Positions 1 to 7,464 are shown, numbered from the stretch's first letter. The stretch: 44,272 bases of DNA from Microcaldota archaeon (GCA_026396415.1 JAPLWX010000043.1:1-44272), one strand, 5' to 3'. Numbers and translations: made by a program. Notes: generated from the sequence alone by a model not told the origin.

Positions 1-1467
1 AACATCACCGAGACAGGCTCCGGGATAGCCAACGGAACATACTGCGTCCCGTCGTTCTCGGTAGCAAACTTCAACGGCACAGTGCTCTACGACAACGTAA
101 CGGGCAAATGCACGGGCGCCCTGACAATCTCTGACAGTGGGGTGGACGGCAACAAGAGCCTGACACTGGATGTCCCTGACAGGGTGCTCAACCAGCAGGG
201 GTCGGCCGTCGCGACAATCATCATCGACAACACCGCCCCGTCAGGCGGCTCGGTGTCCTACACCGACGGATACTACACCGCGCTTTCAATCGCAGTGACA
301 TACGCAACCGGCTCTGACAACGGCTCAGGCCTCAATAACTCCAGTGGCGTGCTGCAGCGCAAGAATGCAACCCTTGCAAACGGCATATGCGGCACCTTCG
401 GCTCTTTTGCCACGATTAACACCTCTGTCAGCGGCAGCTACACTGACACCAATGTGACAACCAACACCTGCTACATGTACCAATACCAGATATCCGACAA
501 CGTAAGCAACAGCGTGGCCTACAACAGCACCAGTGTTGCAAAGGTCGACGCAACCGCGCCAACGGTGGTGATTGTTGACTCAGACGGGCTGACCTTCAAC
601 ACTGCGACGGTATCCCCGCGCACGATAAAGGTCACCTTCAGCGAGAACATCAGCAACACGCCGACAATTGCGGTCAGCAGCCAGGCGCAGAGCGTTAATG
701 ACTGCACTGACTCTGATTCCACGACGTTCTGCTTTACCTACATAATCCCAAGCGCGACTGCCAGCACCATGACTGTGCAGATATCAGGCGCGCAGGATTT
801 GGCGACAAACACCATGGTGGCGAACAACTCGCACACGTTCAACGTTGACACCGTCCTGCCGGCAGTGACAGCGTCCTCGCCGCAGGGAAACACCTCAGCA
901 TCCTCGCCGGTTCTGATAAACGTGACCACCAACATCCTGGCCAACTGCCGCTATGACTTCCAGGACAGGTCGTATGCCACAATGGCATACAACTTCAGCA
1001 CCGGGCAGGGCACGACCGCGCACACCAGCAACGTGAATCTTACGACGCAGGGCTTGAACAACATATACGTGACCTGCGCAAGCATGAACGGGAGCGCAAT
1101 GGCTTCCTCGGTGAGGCTGTACACCACGTACAACACCGCGGGCAACTACAACTACACGCAGGACCTCAGCCTCGGCTGGAACAACATGCCGCTGCCCAAG
1201 ATTGTGCTGCAGAACCTGAGCTCGTTCACGGACGAGAACTACAGCGTGAAGAACGTGCTTGAGACCAAGGGCGGGATAGGGGGCAGCTACAACTACCTCT
1301 ACTACCGCAACGGCACGTCCTGCTCTGCGCAGAGCGGAAGCTGCTGGCTGTCCTACGACCCAAGCGAGACCAACTCCTCGCATAACTCCCTGACGGTGTT
1401 CAACGACTGGGACAACCTGCCCTACTGGATACACATGAACGCCAGCGACAGGCTGGAGCTCAACTAG
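1..1467 (+). CDS. Surface protein with Ig-like domains, 3' part only
   Basis: The reading frame is open from base 1 to a TAG at 1465-1467, so the gene begins outside the window; the GTG at 82 is only the first possible start codon visible. The visible part is rich in Thr, Ser and Asn with many N-x-S/T sequons. It contains repeated beta-sandwich-like stretches typical of bacterial or archaeal Ig-like adhesion domains: VDATAPTVVIVDS, then a stretch with KVTFSENISNTPTIAVS, then VDTVLPAVTASSP. A different C-terminal domain of about 110 residues follows, rich in Trp and Tyr, starting near NTAGNYNYTQDLSLGWNN and ending YWIHMNASDRLELN. No transmembrane anchor follows, so attachment to the cell is unexplained. 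It is probably secreted or part of the cell envelope. The family call rests on composition and motif style, not on a recognised named family. Confidence 0.7.
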   Translation, partial: NITETGSGIANGTYCVPSFSVANFNGTVLYDNVTGKCTGALTISDSGVDGNKSLTLDVPDRVLNQQGSAVATIIIDNTAPSGGSVSYTDGYYTALSIAVTYATGSDNGSGLNNSSGVLQRKNATLANGICGTFGSFATINTSVSGSYTDTNVTTNTCYMYQYQISDNVSNSVAYNSTSVAKVDATAPTVVIVDSDGLTFNTATVSPRTIKVTFSENISNTPTIAVSSQAQSVNDCTDSDSTTFCFTYIIPSATASTMTVQISGAQDLATNTMVANNSHTFNVDTVLPAVTASSPQGNTSASSPVLINVTTNILANCRYDFQDRSYATMAYNFSTGQGTTAHTSNVNLTTQGLNNIYVTCASMNGSAMASSVRLYTTYNTAGNYNYTQDLSLGWNNMPLPKIVLQNLSSFTDENYSVKNVLETKGGIGGSYNYLYYRNGTSCSAQSGSCWLSYDPSETNSSHNSLTVFNDWDNLPYWIHMNASDRLELN

Positions 1468-1503
1468 TTCCCAATTTTTTATTTTTTCCAGTTTTTGTTT
1501 TTC
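1468..1503 (+). terminator. T-rich archaeal-type terminator
   Basis: Directly after the TAG of the Ig-like gene there are runs of five to six T, such as ATTTTTTATTTTTTCC and GTTTTTGTTTTTC. Archaeal RNA polymerase terminates on such T tracts. The stretch also runs into the leader of the next gene, whose Shine-Dalgarno lies at 1515-1520. Confidence 0.6.
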
Positions 1504-1524
1504 AAGCTTCAAACGAGGTGTACT

Positions 1525-2820
1525 ATGGTCGCAAAAAACGCGCTGCTCTTCGCAGCATTGCTTGCAAGCTCCATGCTCTTTGCCGGAATGGGCGACTGGG
1601 ATGGCCAGCTGTCCATCAACGGCACCCTGGCGCCTGACGGCACCTCGGTATGCGCATACGTGAACGGCGCCGCGATTGAGAACTCCCGGACCACTGTGGG
1701 GGCATATGCCACTGGTTACTACCTCATGACGGTGATAGGCGACACAGGCGACAACGTGACCTTCAAGGCATTCTGCGAATACGCGGTGAATGAGGCTGCG
1801 CAGAACTGGTCGGCAAGCCCGCCAAGGCACCACCTCAACCTGTCGGTTACACACACCGCCGGCCCCACGCTCACCCGAGTAGCGCCCGCGGCAACTGATG
1901 TGGCAGTAGGGACAGTGACATTGACACTCACATCAAGCGAATCGGCAACCTGCCGCTATTCCACAACATCTGGCACGGCATACGCCAGCATGACAAACAC
2001 CACCACGCTTGGCACCACGCACAGCTGGTCCATATCCGCGCCAACAGCAGCCACGACATACAGCTATTATGCAAGGTGCATAAACCAATTCAACCAGTCC
2101 AGTGCCGAGCTCTCGCTCTCATTCACCACTGCTGGAAGCAGCGGCGGAGGCGGCTCAACGGGCGGCTCAGGCAGCGGAGGCGGCTCAACGGGCGGCTCAG
2201 GCAGCACTGCATCCACCAAGGCAACCTCCGAATACTCGGTTGACGTTGGCAGCGGAAACTCCTGCCAGGTGACAGTGACGCGCGAGCTTGCAAGCTCGAA
2301 CAGCGTATCAGTGCTCACCACCACGCTTGAGAACACGGGCGGAAGCTCATGCAGCCTTGAGAACTTCACATTCTCGGACACGATACCGTCCGAGTTCGCG
2401 GCGATAAACGAGATAACCTTCAACCCCATGTACTCCTCGCGCGAGGGATGGACAGTGAGCTTCAACTTCCCGACCTTTGCAGGCGGCGAGTCCAAGACGC
2501 TCACCTACTCGGTGAATGGCTGGGTGGGCTCTTCCAGGGTGAAGAACTTCACAATCTATGAAATGAGCGCCAACAAGAAGCAGCCCGCAGCCGCGCCAAC
2601 CACCCCGACAACTCCAGCCGCGCAGCAAAATACCACTTGGATTCCCACCAAGCTGCCCGCAGCGCCTTCGCAGCCTGTAGTGCAGCCAGCCGCGCCCACG
2701 CCAAAGCCTGCCGACAACACAGGCGCACTGCTCCTCACCGCATTGGTGGTGGTAGTGGTGGTAGCGGGCATAGCCGGCTTGGCAATGTACATGAAAGGCA
2801 GGAAGAAGAAGGGCATGTAA
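1525..2820 (+). CDS. Secreted, C-terminally anchored surface protein
   Basis: I chose the ATG at 1525 (431 aa) because GAGGTG sits four bases upstream at 1515-1520 and the protein then starts with a clean signal peptide (MVAKNALLFAALLASSMLFAG). An earlier in-frame start at 1495 would add ten residues before it. The ectodomain has two beta-rich parts: about residues 20-120 (carbohydrate-binding or Ig-like in style) and a fibronectin-like part with TVTLTLTSSESATCRYSTTSG. A Gly/Ser linker with a repeated GGGSTGGSGS unit comes next, then a domain with paired cysteines (NSCQVTVTREL and SSCSLENFTFSDTIP), a Pro/Ala/Gln spacer, one transmembrane helix (ALLLTALVVVVVVAGIAGLAMYM) and a basic KGRKKKGM end. 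The topology is therefore outside-facing with a cytoplasmic stub. Specific function is unknown. It may be expressed with the preceding surface gene. Confidence 0.75.
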   Translation: MVAKNALLFAALLASSMLFAGMGDWDGQLSINGTLAPDGTSVCAYVNGAAIENSRTTVGAYATGYYLMTVIGDTGDNVTFKAFCEYAVNEAAQNWSASPPRHHLNLSVTHTAGPTLTRVAPAATDVAVGTVTLTLTSSESATCRYSTTSGTAYASMTNTTTLGTTHSWSISAPTAATTYSYYARCINQFNQSSAELSLSFTTAGSSGGGGSTGGSGSGGGSTGGSGSTASTKATSEYSVDVGSGNSCQVTVTRELASSNSVSVLTTTLENTGGSSCSLENFTFSDTIPSEFAAINEITFNPMYSSREGWTVSFNFPTFAGGESKTLTYSVNGWVGSSRVKNFTIYEMSANKKQPAAAPTTPTTPAAQQNTTWIPTKLPAAPSQPVVQPAAPTPKPADNTGALLLTALVVVVVVAGIAGLAMYMKGRKKKGM

Positions 2821-2847
2821 ATATCCGTTCTATTTTTCTTTTTCAAA
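2821..2847 (+). terminator. T-rich terminator
   Basis: CTATTTTTCTTTTTC follows the TAA of the anchored surface protein. It separates that gene from the toxin-antitoxin promoter downstream. Confidence 0.5.
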
Positions 2848-2900
2848 GCCGCCAGCGCGAGCAAGATGGGGCGCGCAAACCACCATCTCTGCATAGCAAG

Positions 2901-2942
2901 CTTTATAAATTTTATATCACAAAAGTATCGTTAAGTGATACT
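2901..2942 (+). promoter_or_regulatory. AbiE operon promoter and palindromic operator
   Basis: A TATA-like box, CTTTATAAATTTTAT, starts at 2901. Two overlapping inverted repeats fill the space between it and the ATG at 2943. AGTATC at 2924-2929 pairs with GATACT at 2937-2942, and TATCAC at 2915-2920 pairs with GTGATA at 2935-2940. AbiEi antitoxins of known type IV systems repress their own operon by binding inverted repeats in the promoter, and this arrangement fits that. No Shine-Dalgarno is visible, so the transcript may be nearly leaderless. Confidence 0.6.
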
Positions 2943-3755
2943 ATGAATATACAAAAAATAAAAAGATTCGGCGAACAGGAGATAAAGCTGCTGTTCGCAC
3001 TGGAACAGGAAAAAAGCTCCATCTTCACAACAGCGCAGGCGCGGCACATCCTTGGCACATCCGACGCTTCGGTCAAGAACGTCATCAAGCGCCTGAAGGG
3101 CAAGCGGCGCATCATCACGCTGCAAAAAGGCGTTTACCTTTTCGCTCCCCTCAAAAGCGGCCAGGAGGGGCTATGGACTGAAAATGCATTTTCCATTGTC
3201 CCCAGCCTGGTTGGAAATGATGATTACTACATCGGGTTTGCCGCTGCGATGAACTATTGGGGCATGACTGAACAGCTGCCCAGGACAGTCATGGTCGCAA
3301 TGGCAAGGCAGAAAAAGCCCCTGGATGCTGTGCAGTCAAAATTCATCTTTGTGGCAAAAAGGCGGTTGGGCGATCATGCCAGGATATCATTTGCGGGCAC
3401 AAACGTCAATATCTCATCGGTTGAGCAGACCATCCTTGATGCACTGGCATTTCCCGAATACTGCTTCGGCATTGAAGGCGCGGCAAAGGCTATCTGGAAC
3501 TCACGGCACGATGTTGACTGGAGGAAACTATCTGCACTTGCAAAGGGCGGGAAAAGCGTGGTGCGCAGGCGGCTGGGGTTTCTTCTTGAGCTTCTTGGGC
3601 TGGAAAAGCGCGCAAAGGAAATCGAGGGCAACTTCGCCGGCTTTTCCTGGCTTGCGCCCAATGCCCAAAAAGTGGAATTCCAATATTCAAAAAGGTGGGG
3701 CTTAAAGGTTAACCTGAAAAAAGAGGACGTGCTTGAATTCCAGAGGGGATACTGA
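2943..3755 (+). CDS. abiEi: AbiEi-type antitoxin, winged-helix repressor
   Basis: This 270-residue protein is the antitoxin half of a type IV toxin-antitoxin (AbiE) pair. The N-terminal roughly 85 residues form a winged-helix domain (FTTAQARHILGTSDASVKNVIKRLKGKRRI, then LQKGVYLFAP), the part expected to bind the operator at 2915-2942. The rest has the usual AbiEi C-terminal pattern: VPSLVGNDDYYIGFAAAMNYWGM, then NISSVEQTILDALAFPEYCFG, then a region with RRRLGFLLELLGL. Its TGA at 3753-3755 overlaps the ATG of the toxin gene by one base, so translation is coupled. The reading frame is open further upstream (to 2637), but the ATG at 2943 is the only start placed correctly after the promoter. In the family the antitoxin represses transcription and counteracts the toxin without a stable complex. 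Confidence 0.85.
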   Translation: MNIQKIKRFGEQEIKLLFALEQEKSSIFTTAQARHILGTSDASVKNVIKRLKGKRRIITLQKGVYLFAPLKSGQEGLWTENAFSIVPSLVGNDDYYIGFAAAMNYWGMTEQLPRTVMVAMARQKKPLDAVQSKFIFVAKRRLGDHARISFAGTNVNISSVEQTILDALAFPEYCFGIEGAAKAIWNSRHDVDWRKLSALAKGGKSVVRRRLGFLLELLGLEKRAKEIEGNFAGFSWLAPNAQKVEFQYSKRWGLKVNLKKEDVLEFQRGY

Positions 3756-4513
3756 TGGATTTGGCGGAATTGAAGACCAGGGCTGTAAAGGAGGGCATAC
3801 CGCTGGCCATAATGGAGAAGGATTACGCGCTTTCCGTGGCGCTTCTTGAGTTGTCAAAGACCGCTTTGAATGGCAGCGCGGTGTTCAAGGGAGGAACGGC
3901 AATAAAGAAGGTCTATTTCCCAAATGCGAGGTTTTCCGAGGATTTGGATTTCACCGCGCCAATGATCGGGCAGGAGGAGATAACGCGCCTGCTGAAAGCC
4001 ATGCTTGAAAACAAGGAGCTTCTTGGCATCCGTTTTGGCCGTCTTGAGCACGAGAAGACGAGCGCCGGCCTTCGGATATCCATCAAATTCGCAGGGTTCC
4101 TGGCGCAGCCGCAGCGGATACGCTTTGACTTCAGCTTCAGGGAAAATGCCTTCTTGCCCCCTGTTGAGAAAGAAGTGGTTGACAGCTATTCACTTGGCAA
4201 GGCAGGCGTGCTGACCTTGCAGGTGGAAGAAATACTTGCCGAAAAAATCCAGGCGGCATTTTCGCGCACGGTTGCAAGGGACCTGTACGATATTTGGTTC
4301 CTGCTGAAGAATGGCGTCAAGGCGGATGGCGTGCTTATCTGCAGGAAATTCTCATATTACCGCGAAGAATACGAACTGGCAAAGTTGGAAGGCAAACTCG
4401 GCGAGTTTAAGCCCAAATGGGATCAGGATTTAGGCCAGTTTCTGAAAGAGGTGCCTGAATTCGAAATGGTTGGGGCGGAAGTGCTGAAGGAACTATCCAG
4501 GCAAAGGAAATGA
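3755..4513 (+). CDS. abiEii: AbiEii-type nucleotidyltransferase toxin
   Basis: This 252-residue protein is the toxin of the pair. It shows the nucleotidyltransferase motifs of the AbiEii (DUF1814) family. The first is GSAVFKGGTAIKKVY followed by FSEDLDF, whose acidic pair should bind metal. A later strand is QRIRFDFSFREN. The C-terminal signature is VEEILAEKIQAAFSR, then RDLYDIWFLLKNG. Members transfer nucleotides, in studied cases to tRNA, blocking growth when the antitoxin is lost. Length and motif order are normal and nothing looks broken. The start codon overlaps the antitoxin stop. The gene ends 20 bases from the convergent K+ channel gene. Whether this system serves phage or virus defence or only locus maintenance cannot be read from the sequence. 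Confidence 0.88.
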   Translation: MDLAELKTRAVKEGIPLAIMEKDYALSVALLELSKTALNGSAVFKGGTAIKKVYFPNARFSEDLDFTAPMIGQEEITRLLKAMLENKELLGIRFGRLEHEKTSAGLRISIKFAGFLAQPQRIRFDFSFRENAFLPPVEKEVVDSYSLGKAGVLTLQVEEILAEKIQAAFSRTVARDLYDIWFLLKNGVKADGVLICRKFSYYREEYELAKLEGKLGEFKPKWDQDLGQFLKEVPEFEMVGAEVLKELSRQRK

Positions 4514-4532
4514 ACCCAACGCATTGGCAAGA

Positions 4533-4940
4533 TTACTTCCTTTTCCTTCCGGCCAGCCTTCCCATGTGCTTCCTGCCGCTTGCCGCAAACCCGCCGATGT
4601 GGCCCGCTATCTCCTCAATCCTTCCTTCCGCACGCGCCCTGCCGTATTCCTGCAGGGTGTAGATGAAGTAGAAGCCCACCGCAATGCCTATCCACATGAG
4701 CGGGATGGTTATCAGCCTGCCATAGTAGGAATGAGGCACCAAATCCCCGTAGCCGACCGTGGTTATGGTGGAGGTGGTGAAATAGACAGAATCCTCCCAC
4801 ATCCAGCCCTCGGCATAATGGTAGATGGCAATCGCCGCCACATAGACGCAGCACAGCATGACCAGCGCGTATATCATCTTTTTGCGGGCGCGGTCGCTTT
4901 CCGCGCGCATGGCTTCCTGCAGCTGCTTTTCCAAGTCCAA
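4533..4940 (-). CDS. Small two-TM potassium channel
   Basis: This 135-residue protein is a minimal K+ channel subunit. It has an amphipathic N-terminus, TM1 (MIYALVMLCCVYVAAIAIYHY), a pore helix and a selectivity filter TTVGYGD, then TM2 (LITIPLMWIGIAVGFYFIY) and a short basic tail ending GRKHMGRLAGRKRK. Four subunits would form the pore. No RCK or cyclic-nucleotide domain is attached. The first codon is TTG at 4940; GGTGG four bases upstream supports it over the internal ATG at 4910. A TATA-like TTTATAAATTCC lies within the end of trm5, so the channel may have its own promoter while following trm5 in the same direction. The tail resembles the C-terminus of the MFS transporter at 12640 and its repeated copies. 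Confidence 0.85.
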   Translation of the reverse strand: MDLEKQLQEAMRAESDRARKKMIYALVMLCCVYVAAIAIYHYAEGWMWEDSVYFTTSTITTVGYGDLVPHSYYGRLITIPLMWIGIAVGFYFIYTLQEYGRARAEGRIEEIAGHIGGFAASGRKHMGRLAGRKRK

Positions 4941-4972
4941 ATCCCCACCAACCCGCCTTTCCCTTGCGGAAT

Positions 4973-5992
4973 TTATAAAATCTCCGCATCCACTGCCACC
5001 TGCTCGGTATCCTTCGAATAAGGCCGCACCACGCGCCTGAAAACAATGCGCGCCTTCCTCCCAAGCCTTGCGGATGCCTCCTGCACATCCTTTTCAGCCC
5101 CGGCAAACGGCTCTTCCATGCTCCCGAACGAATAGTAGTGCAAAATGCCTCCCTTCTTCAGGCACGGGATTACGTTAGCAAGGAACTGCTTTGCATCCTT
5201 GGGAAGCGGCATTGCAGCCCTGTCCGCCCAGCCGGCGTATTTCCCGGGCAGCAGCTTGGCAACATCCCCCTCCAATACGCGCACGTTGCCGCATTTGTTC
5301 CTCTCCACGTTCCTGCGGAAAAATGCGCACGCCTCGGGGTTCAATTCCACGCCTACCACTTCCGCATCCGCAGCGGCTTTTCCCATCCTGATGGCAAAAG
5401 GCCCCACGCCTGCAAAAGGCACAATCACCTTCTCTTGCGGCTTCACTTGCGCGCAAAGCCTTCCCCTTTCAGTCCCAAGCCTTGGCGAAAAATACGCTTC
5501 GTTCAAATCCAGCTCGAACTCGCAGCCCCCCTCGCGGTAAACCGTGCGCGTCCTCTTTTCTCCTGCAATCACTTCCACCGGGCGTATCCTAAACTCTCCG
5601 GATGTCCCTCCCACTTTTTTCGCAACCACTTTCACATTGTGGTGCGCACCCATCAGCGCTTTGGCAATAAGCTTTTCTTTCGCGCGCAGCGCATCAGGCA
5701 CTTCCACCACTGCGATGTCGCCCACCAAATCAAACGAGGTGACCATCTCCTCACTCTCGCGCGCGGTCAGCTTCCCCGCGAGGGCATCGCGCAGCGTCTT
5801 GGGGCGCTCGCTCCTCCTTGCAAGCCGTTTCTGCACCACGGGCAGCGTGATTTTCGCGCCTTTCACAAGAGGGAAATAAACGTAGCCGCGCCCGCGCATG
5901 GGTATGTGCATATTGTCCAGCGCGCCAGCCTCGGCTAGCCTTTTCCTTTCCTTCTCGGCATCCTCCCGTTTCACTTTCGCGCAGCGGACCAT
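4973..5992 (-). CDS. trm5: tRNA (guanine37-N1)-methyltransferase Trm5
   Basis: This protein methylates N1 of G37 next to the anticodon, using S-adenosylmethionine, which prevents frameshifting; archaea use Trm5 where bacteria use TrmD. The N-terminal part (about residues 1-160) matches the Trm5 D1/D2 style, and FDLVGDIAVVEVPDALR is typical. The Rossmann methyltransferase domain follows: FELDLNEAYFSPRLGTERGR, then the SAM-binding VIVPFAGVGPFAIRMG, then VVGVELNPEACAFFRRNVERN, then MPLPKDAKQFL in the NPPY-like position. I chose the ATG at 5992 (339 aa) because a TATA-like TTTCTTAAACC lies about 25 bases upstream, giving a near-leaderless message. A TTG at 6007 would add five residues. The channel gene follows 32 bases downstream. 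Confidence 0.85.
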   Translation of the reverse strand: MVRCAKVKREDAEKERKRLAEAGALDNMHIPMRGRGYVYFPLVKGAKITLPVVQKRLARRSERPKTLRDALAGKLTARESEEMVTSFDLVGDIAVVEVPDALRAKEKLIAKALMGAHHNVKVVAKKVGGTSGEFRIRPVEVIAGEKRTRTVYREGGCEFELDLNEAYFSPRLGTERGRLCAQVKPQEKVIVPFAGVGPFAIRMGKAAADAEVVGVELNPEACAFFRRNVERNKCGNVRVLEGDVAKLLPGKYAGWADRAAMPLPKDAKQFLANVIPCLKKGGILHYYSFGSMEEPFAGAEKDVQEASARLGRKARIVFRRVVRPYSKDTEQVAVDAEIL

Positions 5993-6012
5993 GCTATCAT
6001 ATTCCAAAAACA

Positions 6013-6023
6013 GGTTTAAGAAA
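6013..6023 (-). promoter_or_regulatory. TATA-like box of trm5
   Basis: On the minus strand this reads TTTCTTAAACC, 21-31 bases before the ATG at 5992. That is the spacing expected for a leaderless archaeal transcript. Confidence 0.45.
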
Positions 6024-6074
6024 CCAATGTTCCCTGTGCATCCGAGTGCCGCTTGCGCGCAGGCACAGGAACAC

Positions 6075-6108
6075 TTTTAAACACTTCAGGCAAATGTTCC
6101 TTGGTGGT
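6075..6108 (+). promoter_or_regulatory. Promoter and ribosome site of the 6114 gene
   Basis: TTTTAAAC at 6075-6082 is a TATA-like box. GGTGGT at 6103-6108 sits five bases before the ATG at 6114 and can pair with the 16S rRNA end. This fixes the start choice. Confidence 0.5.
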
Positions 6109-6113
6109 ATTGC

Positions 6114-6851
6114 ATGACGTTCAAGACTAAATCCGCTGTGATGCTCAGAGCCCTGAACCCGTTCCAGTTTTTCGCCAAAGAGCGGGCTCCGCCTAGTGAA
6201 AAACTAATGAAGGATAAGCAGGAAGCCGCCTTCCTAATCCAAGCAGCAAAATCACTTTACAGCAACGCCAAAGGCACTGTGGATAAACTCAAACTCAGGG
6301 ATACACTCGGGGAGTCGGAGCGCAAGGAGCTGCGCCTTGCGTGCTCCAACCTGAAAAAATGCGAGCACAAGCTTGCAAGGGCACTGCAACTCGACCCTGA
6401 CAGATACAATGATGTGGCGCCAGCATATTACGAGGCAAGGTACGCAAGGCAGGCAGCGCGCTGCATGTGCGGCATTTTTGTCAGGGTTTCCCGGAATCTG
6501 GAATACATGAGCTATTCGATCGAGTCAAGGCTTCAGGAACTTGATAAAAGCCTCGTCCTATACAAGAAACTCCTCGAAATCAATGGCCATTCAAAGAAGC
6601 TTCGGGCCATCGCAATAAGCAGCGCCATGGCGCGCAATACGTGGCTTGGCGATGTTCTTCTTCCTGGGCAACTTTTTGCCGAAGCGACCAACATATTCCT
6701 GGAACTAGGCAACAAGGAAATGGCTGCCAATATGGCGAGCCTCTGCAATAACCGCGCCAACTGGGTTTACCTTTCCGATGCCTTTAATGAGGACGTGAAG
6801 CCGGAAGAAGTCGGGCGCATAAATACTGCGGTCATAGTGCCTACGCACTAG
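6114..6851 (+). CDS. Alpha-helical protein of unknown function
   Basis: I do not recognise this 245-residue protein. It is predicted to be almost wholly helical, with stretches that look like tetratricopeptide-style helix pairs, for example SNLKKCEHKLARALQLDPDRYNDVAPAYYEARYARQAARC, LQELDKSLVLYKKLLEINGHSKKLRAIAIS, and AEATNIFLELGNKEMAANMASLCNNRANW. There are no transmembrane segments and no obvious catalytic motif. A helical scaffold or protein-binding role is possible but not shown. Its TAG stop at 6849-6851 overlaps, on the opposite strand, the TAG of the duplicated leuS end at 6848-6850 (a shared CTAG). This suggests it was once directly tail-to-tail with leuS. Confidence 0.65.
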   Translation: MTFKTKSAVMLRALNPFQFFAKERAPPSEKLMKDKQEAAFLIQAAKSLYSNAKGTVDKLKLRDTLGESERKELRLACSNLKKCEHKLARALQLDPDRYNDVAPAYYEARYARQAARCMCGIFVRVSRNLEYMSYSIESRLQELDKSLVLYKKLLEINGHSKKLRAIAISSAMARNTWLGDVLLPGQLFAEATNIFLELGNKEMAANMASLCNNRANWVYLSDAFNEDVKPEEVGRINTAVIVPTH

Positions 6852-6887
6852 AATATCATAATGCTCGGCTTTCCCGGCAGCGCGAAC
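6848..6887 (-). repeat. Duplicate of the leuS 3' end (far copy)
   Basis: This 40-bp segment matches 7425-7464 at 36 of 40 positions. On the minus strand it still encodes FALPGKPSIMIF followed by TAG, against FALPGKPSIMIS and TAG at the live leuS end. Two differences inside the shared codons are synonymous. Together the two copies bracket the HicB/HicA cassette. Confidence 0.8.
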
Positions 6888-6899
6888 TTTGCCGTGCCC

Positions 6900-7142
6900 T
6901 CACTTGTTCCGCAGCATTTTCTCGAAGTCCTTCCGTTTTATGCCGCAGTCTTTCAGCACGGCGAGAAGTATGCCATTCGGCAGTTCCTCGCCCATGTGTA
7001 TTGGGATGGTCGTGAATCTCATTTCGCCGTTGTAAATGCCGCGCAGCTGCGCATGCGAGCCCCGCTGCCGCTCAACATTTATCCCCAGCTTGGAAAGAAG
7101 CTTAACAAGCTCCAACGGCTTTATTCTTGGAAGCGCGCCCAT
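6900..7142 (-). CDS. hicA: HicA-family mRNA interferase toxin
   Basis: This 80-residue protein is HicA-like. The family folds as a small double-stranded-RNA-binding domain and cleaves mRNA using a conserved histidine. The sequence has the family pattern: PRIKPLELVKLLSKLGINVERQRGSHAQL, in which the Gly-Ser-His is the catalytic signature, then TTIPIHMGEELPNGILLAVLKDCGIKRKDFEKML. I chose the ATG at 7142 because HicA proteins begin just before the 'LVKLLSKLG' helix. A start at 7202 would add 20 residues not seen in the family. The gene overlaps the end of hicB by 41 bases, as usual for a coupled toxin-antitoxin pair with the antitoxin first. Expected target is cytoplasmic mRNA. Confidence 0.85.
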   Translation of the reverse strand: MGALPRIKPLELVKLLSKLGINVERQRGSHAQLRGIYNGEMRFTTIPIHMGEELPNGILLAVLKDCGIKRKDFEKMLRNK

Positions 7143-7371
7143 AAAAATCAGAACCAGGCATCCCCAAATCAAATTCAAACGGGAAGACCTGCTTTTTCGC
7201 AAGTTTCATCTCAGTCATTGCGTCCAGCGTGAGCGTGAGGGCTTCCTTGAAATTCCCCAGCGCCTGCTGGGTTGTCTTCCCATAAGTGGTTATGTGCAAA
7301 ACATCGCTTCTGACAAGGACGTTTCCGCCTTCTTTCCAGACACGCACTTTGATTCCCTTTCCATTTGCCAT
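7102..7371 (-). CDS. hicB: HicB-like antitoxin
   Basis: This 89-residue protein is the partner of HicA. It has the HicB/UPF0150 partial RNase-H-like fold pattern: KVRVWKEGGNVLVRSDVLHITTYGKTTQQALGNFKEALTLTLD. No obvious helix-turn-helix or ribbon-helix-helix domain follows, as in the shortest HicB forms, so self-repression is not evident. The ATG at 7371 is preceded by GGTGCG and by a TATA-like box at 7402-7412. The pair with its own promoter occupies almost exactly the DNA between the two copies of the leuS 3' end, which suggests that it arrived as a cassette. Confidence 0.78.
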   Translation of the reverse strand: MANGKGIKVRVWKEGGNVLVRSDVLHITTYGKTTQQALGNFKEALTLTLDAMTEMKLAKKQVFPFEFDLGMPGSDFYGRASKNKAVGAC

Positions 7372-7401
7372 ATACGCACCTTTCCCTATTTCAGATGCAC
7401 A

Positions 7402-7412
7402 CCTTTTAAATT
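7402..7412 (-). promoter_or_regulatory. TATA-like box of hicBA
   Basis: On the minus strand this reads AATTTAAAAGG, about 31 bases upstream of the hicB ATG at 7371 and just downstream of the leuS stop. The cassette can therefore be transcribed on its own or as read-through from leuS. Confidence 0.5.
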
Positions 7413-7424
7413 GTGGTATCCTCG

Positions 7425-7464
7425 CTAGGAAATCATTATGCTCGGCTTTCCCGGCAGCGCAAAC
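7425..7464 (-). repeat. Live leuS 3' end, repeated at 6848-6887
   Basis: These are the last codons and the stop of leuS (FALPGKPSIMIS, TAG). The copy 577 bp away matches at 36 of 40 positions, so this is one of the two direct repeats flanking hicBA. Confidence 0.8.

Noticed and set aside
82-84. GTG at 82 as the true start of the first gene
   Set aside because: The frame is open upstream to base 1 with the same composition and there is no signal peptide.
895-1854. Long minus-strand frame opposite the surface genes
   Set aside because: Its composition (Val/Arg/His-rich) is that of an antisense shadow, it spans two real plus-strand genes and has no promoter or ribosome site.
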